Source of the DNA: UKL13-2 sp043744255
GTDB lineage: Bacteria; Pseudomonadota; Gammaproteobacteria; Burkholderiales; Usitatibacteraceae
Reading direction: 5' to 3'
NCBI GenBank assembly: GCA_043744255.1
Contig: JAYTVA010000051.1
Location: 20,163 to 84,162 of the forward strand
Length of the DNA stretch: 64,000 bases
Of the stretch, positions 33,600 through 43,046 are shown piece by piece. A model generated the notes under the pieces. It saw only the letters and a list, made by a program, of their open reading frames with translations. It had not been told where the DNA came from and ran no database searches. The first letter of the stretch is position 1; every line of letters begins with the position of its first letter. A program made the translations under genes and the position numbers.

Positions 33600-35594
33600 A
33601 TGAATCCTCGCGCCCGCATCACCCTCATTACACTCGCTCTCGCTTCAACACTCGCCACCGCCGCACCCGGCGTCGATCCCAGCCTGTTCGACACCAGCGC
33701 GGCCGCCTGCGATGACTTCTATCGCTACGCCACCGGCAAATGGCAGGACGTGAGCAAAATTCCTGACGACCGTGCGCGCTGGGGTTCGTTTGATGAAATT
33801 GATGAGCGCAATCGCGCGGTCTTGAAAGAAGTGCTGAGCGCTGCGGCGACGGCTGCGCCCGGAACCTTGAAACGCAAGCTCGGAGATTTCTATGCAAGCG
33901 GCCTGCATGCGGATAAGACCGACACGAAGGTGTCACTCAACACCGCACTACAACCCACGCGTAGCAACGAAAATCTAGCTACCGTGCTCGCCAAGTTGCA
34001 TCAACAAGGCACCACCGCTGGTTTTAGTTTCGCCATTCGCCAAGACCAGAAAAATTCCGCGCGCTACATCGTGCAGTTGTTCCAAGGTGGTCTTGGCCTA
34101 CCGGAGCGCGAATATTATTTTTCCAAGGACGAGCGCAGTCAGAAGCAACGCGAGGCCTATGTCGCGCACATCGCGAAGATGCTCACGCTGGCGGGCGTCG
34201 CCGATGCGGCGAACGTTGCGCAACACATCATGCGACTGGAGACCGCACTCGCGGAAGCGTCGATGACCCGCGTCGATGCGCGCGATCCGGACAAGACTTA
34301 TAACTTGAAGACCCTCGCCGAGTTGCAGGCGCTCGCACCGAATGTTCAGTGGCGCGATTTCTTTTCAACGCTCAACATCGCCAACCCCGGCGACATCAAC
34401 ATCGGTCAACCGAAATTTTTTGCGGCACTGTCCGACTTGGCGAAGGCAACCCCACCCACAACGTGGCGCGCCTATCACCAGTGGCATGCGTTACGCACGC
34501 TCGCACCGAGCATGGGTGGCCAATTCGAGCAGGAAAATTTCGCATTCTTCGGCAAACTGTTGAGCGGGGTCGAGGCGATGGAGCCGCAGGCCAAGCGGGT
34601 CGCGGCAACCATTGATCGCACCATGGGTGAGGCGCTCGGACAATTGTACGTGGAGCGCACGTTCTCGCTGACCGCGAAAACGAAGGCACTCGATCTCGTC
34701 AAAAACGTGCGGCTGGCCATGCGCGAACGTATTCAGGCGCTCGACTGGATGAGTGCGGAGACCAAGCAAGAAGCGACCACGAAGCTCGATGCCATCGCGG
34801 TCAAGATCGGCTATCCCGATAAATGGAAAGACTACTCGGCGGTCGAGATCAAAGAAAACGATTATCTAGGCAACGTGATGCGCGCTACCCGCGTGGAGTT
34901 TCAGCGGCAAGTGGATCGCTTGGGCAAACCGATTGACCGCAGCCTGTGGTCGATGTCGCCGTCTACCGTGAACGCGTATTACAACGCGAGCGTGAATGAA
35001 ATCGTGTTCCCTGCCGGCATTTTGCAAGCGCCGTTCTTTGATGAGCGTGCGGATGACGCGTCGAACTATGGCGGCATCGGCATGGTGATCGGCCACGAAC
35101 TCACCCACGGATTCGATGATCGTGGTCGCAAGTTCGACGCCATCGGTAATCGGCGCGATTGGTGGACACCTGAAGACGCGAAGCGCTACACCGCGAAGGC
35201 GGATGCGATTGCCAAACAGTACGATGCATTCACGCCGTTGCCGGGCATGAACATCAATGGCCGCGCCACACTCGGGGAAAACATCGCCGATTTCGGCGGC
35301 TTGCGCGTGGCTTATCTCGGCTTGCAGAAGGCGGAGGTTGGCGATAAGGAAGTCGGCAGGAAAATCAGCAATCTCAGCGCTGAACAACGCTTCTTCATCA
35401 ACTACGCGCAATCATGGCGGCAGAGCATGCGCGAAGCCGAATTACGCAAGCGCTTATTGACCGACGCGCACTCACCCGCACGCTTTCGCGTGCTGGGTCC
35501 ACTCGGAAATCTACCGGAATTTCAGCAGGCGTTTAGCTGCAAAACGGGCGACAAGATGTTGCGCGTAGCGGGCGATCAGGTGAACGTTTGGTAG
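33600..35594 (+). CDS. M13 (neprilysin/PepO) family metallopeptidase, exported
   Basis: A 664-residue protein. The signal peptide 'MNPRARITLITLALASTLATAAPG' is followed by the M13 N-terminal domain starting 'DPSLFDTSAAACDDFYRYATGKW'. The catalytic domain has 'NAYYNASVNEIVFPAGILQAPFF', the zinc motif HELTH (residues 499-503, in VIGHELTHGFDDRG) and the third zinc ligand Glu in 'GENIADFGGLRVAY' (about 560). The C-terminus 'FQQAFSCKTGDKML' is standard. Length is normal. It cleaves oligopeptides in the periplasm. It is a single gene, convergent with the DUF11 gene. Confidence 0.93.
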   Translation: MNPRARITLITLALASTLATAAPGVDPSLFDTSAAACDDFYRYATGKWQDVSKIPDDRARWGSFDEIDERNRAVLKEVLSAAATAAPGTLKRKLGDFYASGLHADKTDTKVSLNTALQPTRSNENLATVLAKLHQQGTTAGFSFAIRQDQKNSARYIVQLFQGGLGLPEREYYFSKDERSQKQREAYVAHIAKMLTLAGVADAANVAQHIMRLETALAEASMTRVDARDPDKTYNLKTLAELQALAPNVQWRDFFSTLNIANPGDINIGQPKFFAALSDLAKATPPTTWRAYHQWHALRTLAPSMGGQFEQENFAFFGKLLSGVEAMEPQAKRVAATIDRTMGEALGQLYVERTFSLTAKTKALDLVKNVRLAMRERIQALDWMSAETKQEATTKLDAIAVKIGYPDKWKDYSAVEIKENDYLGNVMRATRVEFQRQVDRLGKPIDRSLWSMSPSTVNAYYNASVNEIVFPAGILQAPFFDERADDASNYGGIGMVIGHELTHGFDDRGRKFDAIGNRRDWWTPEDAKRYTAKADAIAKQYDAFTPLPGMNINGRATLGENIADFGGLRVAYLGLQKAEVGDKEVGRKISNLSAEQRFFINYAQSWRQSMREAELRKRLLTDAHSPARFRVLGPLGNLPEFQQAFSCKTGDKMLRVAGDQVNVW

Positions 35595-35652
35595 CGCGCT
35601 TTGCAGTAAAGTACCAATAACGACGCGGTGTTTCGCCAAATTTTCGCCGCGA

Positions 35653-38064
35653 TTAGCTGCCGGTCGCGGTGACGTTGGCAACCACGCGCAAGATCAATGA
35701 CCCGCCCGCAGGTAGCGTCGGAATTACGATGCCACCACCGGTGAGGGTGGGTATGGTCAGCAGACCCGCCGCCGGACACACCGCGCCGAGCAGTGGCGAC
35801 ACGCAGGTTACCGAGGTGGCAGTGAGTCCGGGCACAACAGGGTCACGAACCGTTGCGCCGTCAGCTGCGCTGGGGCCAGTGTTGGTGATGAGCAAATCGT
35901 AGGTCGTGGTGCCGCCTGCGGTGACAAACGCGGTGTTATCCGTCTTGGTGATCTTAAGATCGATGATGAACTGCACCAAAGTGCCTGCGGAAGCGTTGTT
36001 AGTACCCGGGGTGTAAGTGACGCTCGCCTGATTGACATATAGCGTCGTAGGGTTCGGTGGTACTGCCGCACCAACCACCGCACGGAAGGTGACGGTGGCG
36101 GTGGCACCCACCGCCAGCGTTTGCGCGCCAAAATTCCAGATGACCTCTTCTCGATTCAGCCCGTTGTAGGGGGAGGTAGTCGTTGGCGCATTGACCGTCG
36201 GCGTGACCGTCGTCAGCCCGGTGAACAGACTGGAGCCGGTCACAAAATTGAAGCGCTGATTGGCGAGTGTGCCCCCCGCTGAAGGCAGGTAATCGCGCAG
36301 CACAATCGTTGATGCGGCTGCACTCCCCGTGTTGGTGATGGTCAGCGTGTAAGTGGCCTCTTGCCCCGGCGCAACCCGTGCAGGTGATGAGCTTTTCGTC
36401 ATCGCCAGAAATGCCGTATTGACGACGGCGGACACCGCCTTCGAGGTCAGGCCCGCGGGTAGCGCTGTGCTGACGAGCTTGCTGGTGTTGGTCACGGTGG
36501 TACCGGCCGCTGCGTTGGTCTGCACATCAAACTCAACGCTACCACCGGCTCCTGCTACGAGCGTGGCGATGGTTTGGAACGAGAAGGTGCCACCGGCGAC
36601 GGGCGCAGCCGGCGAAATCGGCAGAATGTTGGGTCCGGTCACAACCACGACGTTGCTCACTGAGCCTGCACCCGTTTGAGTGGGAAGGGTGTCGGAAAGC
36701 ACCACATTGGATTGCGAACCTGCACCGGAGTTGAAGTAGGTGATGCGGTAGCGTAGCTTGGCGTTGACGGGAATGGTCGCGCCGTTAGACGGGTTGCACA
36801 CTAGCGCCGTGTACACGCACACGACTTCTTTGATCAGGAACAGATTGCTGTTGGTGTCCGCTACGCTGGGCACATGGTATCGCCACGGGTTATCTTTGCC
36901 GTCGTCGGCACCACCCGCATCACCGCCAAACACTTCCGAGAAATTCTGTAGACCCGTGGCGGCTGGGGGTGCCGTCAATTGCAGACTGATTTTGGCGTAC
37001 TTGATCTGTCCCACAACCAGCTCGCCGATGGCGAAACGAAGCGCGTTGGTTGACGACGGGAGCGGATTGCTCAGCGACAGCGAGTGGCCAGCTAGTGTGT
37101 AGCTGCCGCGAATCGCAAACGGATCAGCGGTCGTTTCCAAAGAAGTTGAAGACGTGGTTAGCGCCGGACCCGTCGCACGAGTGCCGATGCGCGAGCCAGA
37201 ATACGAAATACGCTGCCACGGGCCGGTGGTACCGGTGTAGTCCAGTGGAAAGCCGGTATCGGGACCGGCCACTGGGGAACCCGCGCCGAACGGTGTACCT
37301 CCGCTGCCGTTGTTGCTCAAAATTACTTGCGGTGATTGCGGTGTCCCGCCGGGGAGCGCGCCGCTGCCAAACGCATTGGTCATGCTCGCATCCCACAAGT
37401 TGTGAGTGGTGGCGATGTTCGCCGGGTTGCCGACGATGGTGTCGAGTTGGCCAACGGCGGTCGGGTTGACGAAGTACCCGTTGGTGCCTTGCAAAATGCG
37501 GGTGGGATAGGCCGGGAATACGCTGGTGCGAGAATCGGTCGAGAAAAAGATGCCCGTATCAGCATGCAATTGCGCGAGGCTACCGTTACAGTTAGCACCC
37601 TTGCCGTTAGCCGCGCAAAGGCCGGTTGTGTCATATCCGCCGATTCCGGTATTTGCGAAGACGCCTGAGAACGTGTTCTGCCCACGACCCCATCCGTTGT
37701 CGATGCTGCCCGGCAGCGAAGGTGCCACATCGATGTAGGAAGCGCCTGAAGGTTGCACCATAGACGCACCGACCACGCGCGTGCCCGGCGAAATGTAGTC
37801 CGTCACATAGCCCGCAACCCCGACCGTCGCGCCGTTGGAAACTGGCGTAAATTGAATGATATAGCTCACCACATCGCCTGAGGTAAACCCGGGCGTGCCG
37901 CCGGAAGAAATACGATCCTTCAGCAGTTGCACCGACTCGGGTGCTAAAAATTTTGTCGTCTGCGTTTGCCCGACGCTGTGCGCGCGCGCATCGCGAATGG
38001 GCGCGAACGCGATGCCGATTGCGAGCAATAGCGCAAGCCAAGGGTGGCAATAGTGGCGCTGCAT
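35653..38064 (-). CDS. exported DUF11-repeat surface protein
   Basis: The start is ATG 38064, giving the signal peptide 'MQRHYCHPWLALLLAIGIAFAPIRDARA'. The 803-residue protein has a unique N-terminal half rich in Gly, Ser and Thr ('VGVAGYVTDYISPGTRVVGASMVQPSGASYIDVAPSL'), then three DUF11-type Ig-like repeats. They begin near 'LFLIKEVVCVYTALVCNPSNGATIPVNAKLRYRITYFNSG', 'FLAMTKSSSPARVAPGQEATYTLTITNTGSAAAS' and 'DLKITKTDNTAFVTAGGTTTYDLLITNTGPSAADG'. There is no C-terminal anchor or sorting motif, and the last repeat ends right at the stop. Probably secreted or surface-attached; function unknown. A predicted FNR-type promoter lies 273 bases upstream. Confidence 0.85.
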   Translation of the reverse strand: MQRHYCHPWLALLLAIGIAFAPIRDARAHSVGQTQTTKFLAPESVQLLKDRISSGGTPGFTSGDVVSYIIQFTPVSNGATVGVAGYVTDYISPGTRVVGASMVQPSGASYIDVAPSLPGSIDNGWGRGQNTFSGVFANTGIGGYDTTGLCAANGKGANCNGSLAQLHADTGIFFSTDSRTSVFPAYPTRILQGTNGYFVNPTAVGQLDTIVGNPANIATTHNLWDASMTNAFGSGALPGGTPQSPQVILSNNGSGGTPFGAGSPVAGPDTGFPLDYTGTTGPWQRISYSGSRIGTRATGPALTTSSTSLETTADPFAIRGSYTLAGHSLSLSNPLPSSTNALRFAIGELVVGQIKYAKISLQLTAPPAATGLQNFSEVFGGDAGGADDGKDNPWRYHVPSVADTNSNLFLIKEVVCVYTALVCNPSNGATIPVNAKLRYRITYFNSGAGSQSNVVLSDTLPTQTGAGSVSNVVVVTGPNILPISPAAPVAGGTFSFQTIATLVAGAGGSVEFDVQTNAAAGTTVTNTSKLVSTALPAGLTSKAVSAVVNTAFLAMTKSSSPARVAPGQEATYTLTITNTGSAAASTIVLRDYLPSAGGTLANQRFNFVTGSSLFTGLTTVTPTVNAPTTTSPYNGLNREEVIWNFGAQTLAVGATATVTFRAVVGAAVPPNPTTLYVNQASVTYTPGTNNASAGTLVQFIIDLKITKTDNTAFVTAGGTTTYDLLITNTGPSAADGATVRDPVVPGLTATSVTCVSPLLGAVCPAAGLLTIPTLTGGGIVIPTLPAGGSLILRVVANVTATGS

Positions 38065-38343
38065 GAGGTTTCTTTCTTGGTTTTTTTGTGGGTGATGCGT
38101 TGCTGGTGCGCGGAAATACGAGTTAGTGCGTGCGGTGTGGCTAAAGACTGGTTCGCTACTTTTGCAATTCACAGACGCGCATAACGTGCCGTTGCAAATT
38201 GGCTGTCATAGTGTAGTCGATGCGCCTGCTGAGCGCACTGATCGCTTTACCGCAAATTTTTGTGCACTCCGGTTCGCGCCAACAACTATTTCGTGCACGC
38301 GCGGTCTTGAGAATTTTCCTTTGGCGCGCGTCTTTACGCACTT

Positions 38344-38385
38344 AGTATAGGAATTGACATATAAGTCACAATTGATCTGCATCAA
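38344..38385 (-). promoter_or_regulatory. predicted class II FNR/ANR-type promoter
   Basis: TTGATCTGCATCAA (38372-38385) is an exact FNR/ANR box (TTGAT-N4-ATCAA). In the minus direction a -10 hexamer TATACT (38349-38344) puts the transcript start near 38337. The box is then centred at -41.5, the class II activator position. This points to the DUF11 gene, with a leader of about 270 bases. A role for the plus-strand aidB gene (130 bases to the right) is less well placed but possible. The surrounding 451-base gap 38065-38515 shows no gene. Confidence 0.65.
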
Positions 38386-38515
38386 TACTTTCTGCGCCGA
38401 CCTTAGTTTATCCCTTTGTTTTTACGATGATTAACAAACTGGTCATGAAGCACGCTACGCCAACAACGCCTTGGAGTAAGCTGAAAACACTCACCATCGC
38501 TGCATGGAGGCATTC

Positions 38516-40177
38516 ATGAATTCGCCTACGTCGAACACCGCGTCAACCCATGACGTTTCCAATCAGCCGCCGCCGCTGGTGGATTACAACGGGTGGAGCG
38601 GCGATGCACTGTTGCGCGAGATCGTGCAACGCGAGCAGGGGGAGTGGATCGATGCGGACGCACGTGCGATGGGCGCACTGATCGGCAGCGAGCACGTGCA
38701 GACCCTCGCCCTCCTTGCCAATCGCTACGGCCCGGAACTGAACACGCATGACCGTTTTGGCCATCGCATTGACCGCGTTGAATTTCATCCGGCGTATCAC
38801 GAGCTGATGTCGCTTGCGTTCGGTGCCGGCTTGCATTCGCTCGCATGGCTAACCCATCGACAAGGCCGCTTCACGGCGCGCGCCGCACTGAATTATTTAT
38901 GGAATCAAGCGGAGAACGGCACCGCCTGCCCGGTGACAATGACCTTCGCTGTAGTGCCGGTATTGCGCAATGCGCCCACACTCGCAAGCGTGTGGGAGCC
39001 GGGTCTCACGGCACGTTCCTACGATCCACGCCACCGGCCTGCGACACAAAAGGCCGGCACCACCGCTGGCATGGCGATGACCGAAAAACAAGGTGGCTCA
39101 GACTTGCGCAGCAACACCACGCGTGCGACCGCGAACAGCGATGGCACGTTCGCACTCGTCGGCCACAAATGGTTTTGTTCAGCGCCGATGAGCGATGTAT
39201 TTTTGACGTTGGCGCAAACCGGCGCGGGCATCACGTGCTTGTTGGTGCCGCGCATCTTGCCTGATGGCACCTCGAATAACCTGCGCCTCCAGCGCCTCAA
39301 AGACAAGATCGGTAATCGCTCCAACGCATCGAGCGAAATCGAATATCAAAATACCTTGGCGTGGCCGATTGGCGAGGCGGGGCGCGGCATCGCAACGTTG
39401 ATCGAGATGGCACATCACACCCGTTTTGATATTGTCGTCGCGGTCGCGGGGATGATGCGTGCAGCGTTCAATCAGGCTCAACATCACGCATCGCATCGCG
39501 AAGCCTTTGGCAAACGGCTGATCGAGCAGGCGCTGATGCAAAACGTGCTCGCCGATTTGGCGATTGAAATGGAAGCGGCGACCTTGCTCGCGTTTCGTCT
39601 CGCGCGTGCATTCGACCACATGCACACTGACGCGCACGAACGCCTGATGACGCGGCTGATCACGCCGATCGCAAAGTATTGGCTATGCAAGCGCCTCACT
39701 TGGTTCGTCACTGAAGCAATGGAATGCCTCGGTGGCAACGGCTACGTCGAGGAAAGCCCGATGGCACGGCTCTATCGCGAAGCGCCGCTGAATGGTATTT
39801 GGGAAGGTAGCGGTAATGTGATCTGTCTGGACGTGCTGCGTGCGTTGCGCAAGGAGCCGGGGGCGCGCGAGGCGTTGATGCAGGAACTTCAACCTGCCGC
39901 GCAGGGTGAGCCGCGTTTGCACAGGGTCATCACGCACGTGTTCGCTGAGCTGGCGGCGAACGATGATATGGAGTCGCGCGCGCGCTTCATCACCGAACAA
40001 CTGGCGATTGCGTTACAAGCAGCGTTAATGATTCAGCACGCTGGCGCAGAGGCGGCCGATGCGTTCTGCGCATCACGGCTCGGGACAGACGCGGGACGAA
40101 TTTTTGGCACCTTGCCGCGTGGCATCGCGTTCGCAAAAATCATTCAGCGGGCGTCGCTGGACACAGCCAAACACTAG
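38516..40177 (+). CDS. aidB: AidB-type acyl-CoA dehydrogenase
   Basis: The start is ATG 38516, because GGAGG ends five bases before it; the ATG at 38504 overlaps that site. The 553-residue protein matches AidB throughout: 'RIDRVEFHPAYHELMSLAFGAGLHSLAW', 'GMAMTEKQGGSDLRSNTTRA', 'HKWFCSAPMSDVFLTLAQT', 'LQRLKDKIGNRSNASSEIEYQNTLAWPIGEAGRGI' and 'MECLGGNGYVEESPMARLYREAPLNGIWEGSGNVICLD'. AidB is an FAD protein with a C-terminal DNA-binding domain, induced by alkylation damage and in E. coli also by anaerobiosis. It has isovaleryl-CoA dehydrogenase activity. The predicted FNR box upstream is of interest in that light. Confidence 0.93.
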   Translation: MNSPTSNTASTHDVSNQPPPLVDYNGWSGDALLREIVQREQGEWIDADARAMGALIGSEHVQTLALLANRYGPELNTHDRFGHRIDRVEFHPAYHELMSLAFGAGLHSLAWLTHRQGRFTARAALNYLWNQAENGTACPVTMTFAVVPVLRNAPTLASVWEPGLTARSYDPRHRPATQKAGTTAGMAMTEKQGGSDLRSNTTRATANSDGTFALVGHKWFCSAPMSDVFLTLAQTGAGITCLLVPRILPDGTSNNLRLQRLKDKIGNRSNASSEIEYQNTLAWPIGEAGRGIATLIEMAHHTRFDIVVAVAGMMRAAFNQAQHHASHREAFGKRLIEQALMQNVLADLAIEMEAATLLAFRLARAFDHMHTDAHERLMTRLITPIAKYWLCKRLTWFVTEAMECLGGNGYVEESPMARLYREAPLNGIWEGSGNVICLDVLRALRKEPGAREALMQELQPAAQGEPRLHRVITHVFAELAANDDMESRARFITEQLAIALQAALMIQHAGAEAADAFCASRLGTDAGRIFGTLPRGIAFAKIIQRASLDTAKH

Positions 40178-40399
40178 CGTTGGCGGGGCTTTTCGGTCAA
40201 TGTGCACTCACCACTTCGCGTGCGGGTGGAAAGTACCAACGCCGACGACAGCTGATCCCATAGAATCATGCGCTGCTAGGAAATTGTTGATTGAGTACTG
40301 ACGTGAATACGAAAAAGAATGCTCGGCGCATGGCGTCGGCTCTAGCGGGCGCGCCAACTGTTGGAGCGCTACGGCGTAACTGGGCGGGACGTGCCAGCG

Positions 40400-41359
40400 C
40401 TAACTAGCCTTGACCACGCTTGATCCAGTGGCTTGGCGCGCTTCAACCCATAGCCCGTTTACCATCCTGTCAAAGTACGAAACATACGCATCCGACTCGC
40501 TCGGCCAATTGGCGAGAAACTGTTGTTGCCAATGCGTTTGATCATAGTTAATTGCGAGCGCATCGATGTACACGTCGCTTGCGCTGACGCCATACACGGG
40601 CACATGCGGTGACAGCTGCGTACTGATGCGCGTGAGCAAACCGGATTGCGTATGACGAAAATTCGGCATGCCCGCCGCACCGTTATTGACGATGATGCCT
40701 TGGTCGAACTGACGCAATGCCGGCATGCAGGTGTGCGTGCTGGCGAAGATGTTTGTGCGTGCACGGCGAAACGCGTCGGCGATTTTTTCTTCATTTTCTG
40801 GCTTATCGAGTTCGCTCGGATCGAACGACCAGCCAGCCAGCGAATCGGCGTCCCCATGCACGACGCTGACGATGGCGGTGCCGACTTGATAGCGTGCGAA
40901 TAGTGACAAGGCGGAGAGTTTTGCAACGAGGTCAGGGTGTTTACGCGCCGTGGCTTTCAGCGTAGCGTGGATGCGATTGGAGCGCGCTACTGTGCCTGCA
41001 TCGACCGCCTCTGGGTACGCGCAGCCGCAATCGGCATCCTCGCCCGGCCTGGCGAATTCAAACTCGACGTTGCCGCGAATGGCATCGTGTTTCAGCACAC
41101 GTTCGTTGATGCTTTTGAAGGTGGCATCGTCGATGTTGAACCAGTTGAAATCGCCATTGAAGCAGATGGTGACGGGCGAGGTTTCGACGCGTGCCATGCC
41201 TTCAACGGTATCGAGTGCGGACGGGTTGCCGTAGAGTCCGCCGACGACATAGAGCGTTTCGGCATGGCGCAGCGGTGCGTTGGCGATAGCGGCGGCACCG
41301 TAGCGATAGGCGATGGGGCAGGCGCGACCGGCGGTGTCCGTCATGAAGCGCTCAATCAC
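40400..41359 (-). CDS. divergent calcineurin-like phosphoesterase, ABC-operon member
   Basis: The fold of YfcE-like metallophosphoesterases can be followed. 'LYVVGGLYGNPSALDTV' stands for the 'DIHGN' motif, 'TICFNGDFNWFNID' for GDxxD, 'AIRGNVEFE' for GNHE, 'VSVVHGD' for the HG motif, and 'NIFASTHTCMPALRQFDQGIIVNNGAAGMP' for the GHTH region. The first motif lacks both Asp and His (GLYG), and GHTH has become STHT, so metal binding must differ or be lost. The start is GTG 41359, overlapping the PhnC stop (GTGA); ATG 41344 is an alternative. The tight linkage suggests it processes whatever the transporter imports. Confidence 0.75.
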   Translation of the reverse strand: MIERFMTDTAGRACPIAYRYGAAAIANAPLRHAETLYVVGGLYGNPSALDTVEGMARVETSPVTICFNGDFNWFNIDDATFKSINERVLKHDAIRGNVEFEFARPGEDADCGCAYPEAVDAGTVARSNRIHATLKATARKHPDLVAKLSALSLFARYQVGTAIVSVVHGDADSLAGWSFDPSELDKPENEEKIADAFRRARTNIFASTHTCMPALRQFDQGIIVNNGAAGMPNFRHTQSGLLTRISTQLSPHVPVYGVSASDVYIDALAINYDQTHWQQQFLANWPSESDAYVSYFDRMVNGLWVEARQATGSSVVKAS

Positions 41360-42159
41360 GCTCGCTTAAGTGCAGAGTTGATGTTGCGCACGTTGGCTGG
41401 CGGGTGTGTGGACTGTTCCATTTGATAGAGCACTTCGAGACGCTGCACATCGACACTCGCCAGCGGCAGATCAAAACTGACGCGACCGCCCTTTAAGCCG
41501 ATGACGCGATCCGCCAACAGTGGCAGCAGCGCGGGGTTATGCACGACTGAGATGAGCGTGGCATTTTTTGCCGCATTGGTAATAAGTTGACAGATTTCGC
41601 GCGCCGCACTGGGGTCGAGTGCGGCGGTGGGTTCGTCGGCGAGAATGAGTTGCGGGCGTTGCAGCAAGAGTCGCGCGATGGCGGCCTTTTGTCGTTCACC
41701 GCCGGAGAGTTGATCGGTGCGAGTGCCACGTTTGTCGGCGAGGCCGACGGCGCTGAGTGCTTGTTCGGCAGCAGCGATCTCTGGCTCGGGATACCAGCGC
41801 GTCCAGCTACGCCAACCGTGCACGCGTCCGAGCGAGCCGATCAAGACATTCTCGATCACGGTGAGCCGCTGCACCAGATGCAGACCTTGCATGATTTGGC
41901 CAACGTCACAACGCAAGCTGCGCATTTCAGTCGCGCTGCTGTTGCCATGCAGCGCGTGCGCAAGCACATGCGCATGGCCTGCGCTCGGCCGCGCAAAGCC
42001 GGTGAGCAAGCGAAACAACGTGGACTTGCCCGCGCCGTTGTGACCAACGATAGCGACGCGTTCGCTTTTGGCAATTTCGAGGTGCGGAATGTGCAGCGTG
42101 AATTTTCCACCGGCTGCGCATTCGATGGCATCGAGCAACACCACCGGATAACCGCTCAT
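41356..42159 (-). CDS. phnC: phosphonate-type ABC transporter ATP-binding protein
   Basis: A 267-residue ATPase: Walker A 'GHNGAGKSTLF', signature 'LSGGERQKAAIARLLLQRP', Walker B 'LILADEPTAALDP' and the H-loop 'ISVVHNP'. The regions 'LVQRLTVIENVLIGSLGRVHGWRSWTRWYPEPEIAAAEQAL' are typical of PhnC. It powers import by the PhnE permease encoded just upstream; the start overlaps the PhnE stop by 4 bases. The substrate class (phosphonate, phosphite or phosphate ester) is not fixed by the ATPase. Confidence 0.9.
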   Translation of the reverse strand: MSGYPVVLLDAIECAAGGKFTLHIPHLEIAKSERVAIVGHNGAGKSTLFRLLTGFARPSAGHAHVLAHALHGNSSATEMRSLRCDVGQIMQGLHLVQRLTVIENVLIGSLGRVHGWRSWTRWYPEPEIAAAEQALSAVGLADKRGTRTDQLSGGERQKAAIARLLLQRPQLILADEPTAALDPSAAREICQLITNAAKNATLISVVHNPALLPLLADRVIGLKGGRVSFDLPLASVDVQRLEVLYQMEQSTHPPANVRNINSALKRA

Positions 42160-43043
42160 GACAGCGCCTTGCGGATACGCCGACTGAGCGCATCAAAACT
42201 CGACACGAGAACGACAATCACGGTTAACACGGTCGCGAGGCGTCCCCACTGAAACAGTGAAGTCGCTTCGGAGATGAGTAAGCCCAAGCCACCCGCACCG
42301 ATCACGCCGAGGACGGTGGAATCGCGAATGTTGAATTCCCAGACGTAGAGGTGACTGGAAACGAGCTGCGGCAACACGGTCGGCCAGATCGCGTTGAAAA
42401 AAACTTGTGTGGGCGCCGCGCCCACCGCGCGCACCGCATCAATCGCGGCCATGTCGAGGGTCTCAATCGACTCAGCAAATAATTTTCCATAGCTGCCCAT
42501 CGAGTGCAGCGCGATGGCAAGGATGCCAGCGGTGGGGCCGAGACCAACGATGCCGACGAGGACAAGGCCAAACACCAGCGAATGAATCGAGCGCGCAATA
42601 TCGAGAATGGTTTTACCGATGACACGCAGCGGCAGCGGGGCATTGAGATTGCGCGCGGTGACGATGCCGAGGGGAAACGCGAGCATCGCGCCGAGCAACG
42701 AACCTAGCGTCGCAATCCGAAACGTTGCCCACGTCGCGGAGGCTAGGCCAATGAGGTATTTCGTTTCAACGACGCGACGATCTTCGACACGCAGCAGAGT
42801 GCCATCGTCGCTACGATATTCGAGGCGGGGGTTGCCGAACCACGCATCGAGAAAACTCGGATGCGCAAATTCGCCCACCGTGCGCATCAGGTTTTCCAGC
42901 GGACGGCGACCGAGTGAGAGGTCATCTTCGCGCACGAGCGAGGCGAGACACGCGGCCACCAGCACCGCGTAGAGCACACTTAGGCCCAGGAAACCGAGGC
43001 GACCAACGGCTGGGTAAGCAAACGTCGCACGCCTTGCGAACAT
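42156..43043 (-). CDS. phnE: phosphonate-type ABC transporter permease
   Basis: A 295-residue membrane protein with about six hydrophobic segments and the BPD permease loop: 'AAIDAVRAVGAAPTQVFFNAIWPTVLPQLVSSHLYVWEFNIRDSTVLGVIGAGGLGLLI'. 'WEFNIRDSTVLGVIGAGGLG' is a near-invariant PhnE stretch. A periplasmic loop of about 70 residues follows the first helix ('PLENLMRTVGEFAHPSFLDAWFGNPRLEYRSDDG'). It moves the ligand delivered by PhnD through the inner membrane. The gene starts three bases after the PhnD stop. Confidence 0.92.
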   Translation of the reverse strand: MFARRATFAYPAVGRLGFLGLSVLYAVLVAACLASLVREDDLSLGRRPLENLMRTVGEFAHPSFLDAWFGNPRLEYRSDDGTLLRVEDRRVVETKYLIGLASATWATFRIATLGSLLGAMLAFPLGIVTARNLNAPLPLRVIGKTILDIARSIHSLVFGLVLVGIVGLGPTAGILAIALHSMGSYGKLFAESIETLDMAAIDAVRAVGAAPTQVFFNAIWPTVLPQLVSSHLYVWEFNIRDSTVLGVIGAGGLGLLISEATSLFQWGRLATVLTVIVVLVSSFDALSRRIRKALS

Positions 43044-43046
43044 GGT

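Noticed and set aside
35653..38064. truncated or frameshifted DUF11 protein
   Set aside because: The C-terminus stops directly after a repeat, but neither other frame downstream continues DUF11-like sequence before the M13 gene, so there is no sign of a broken gene.
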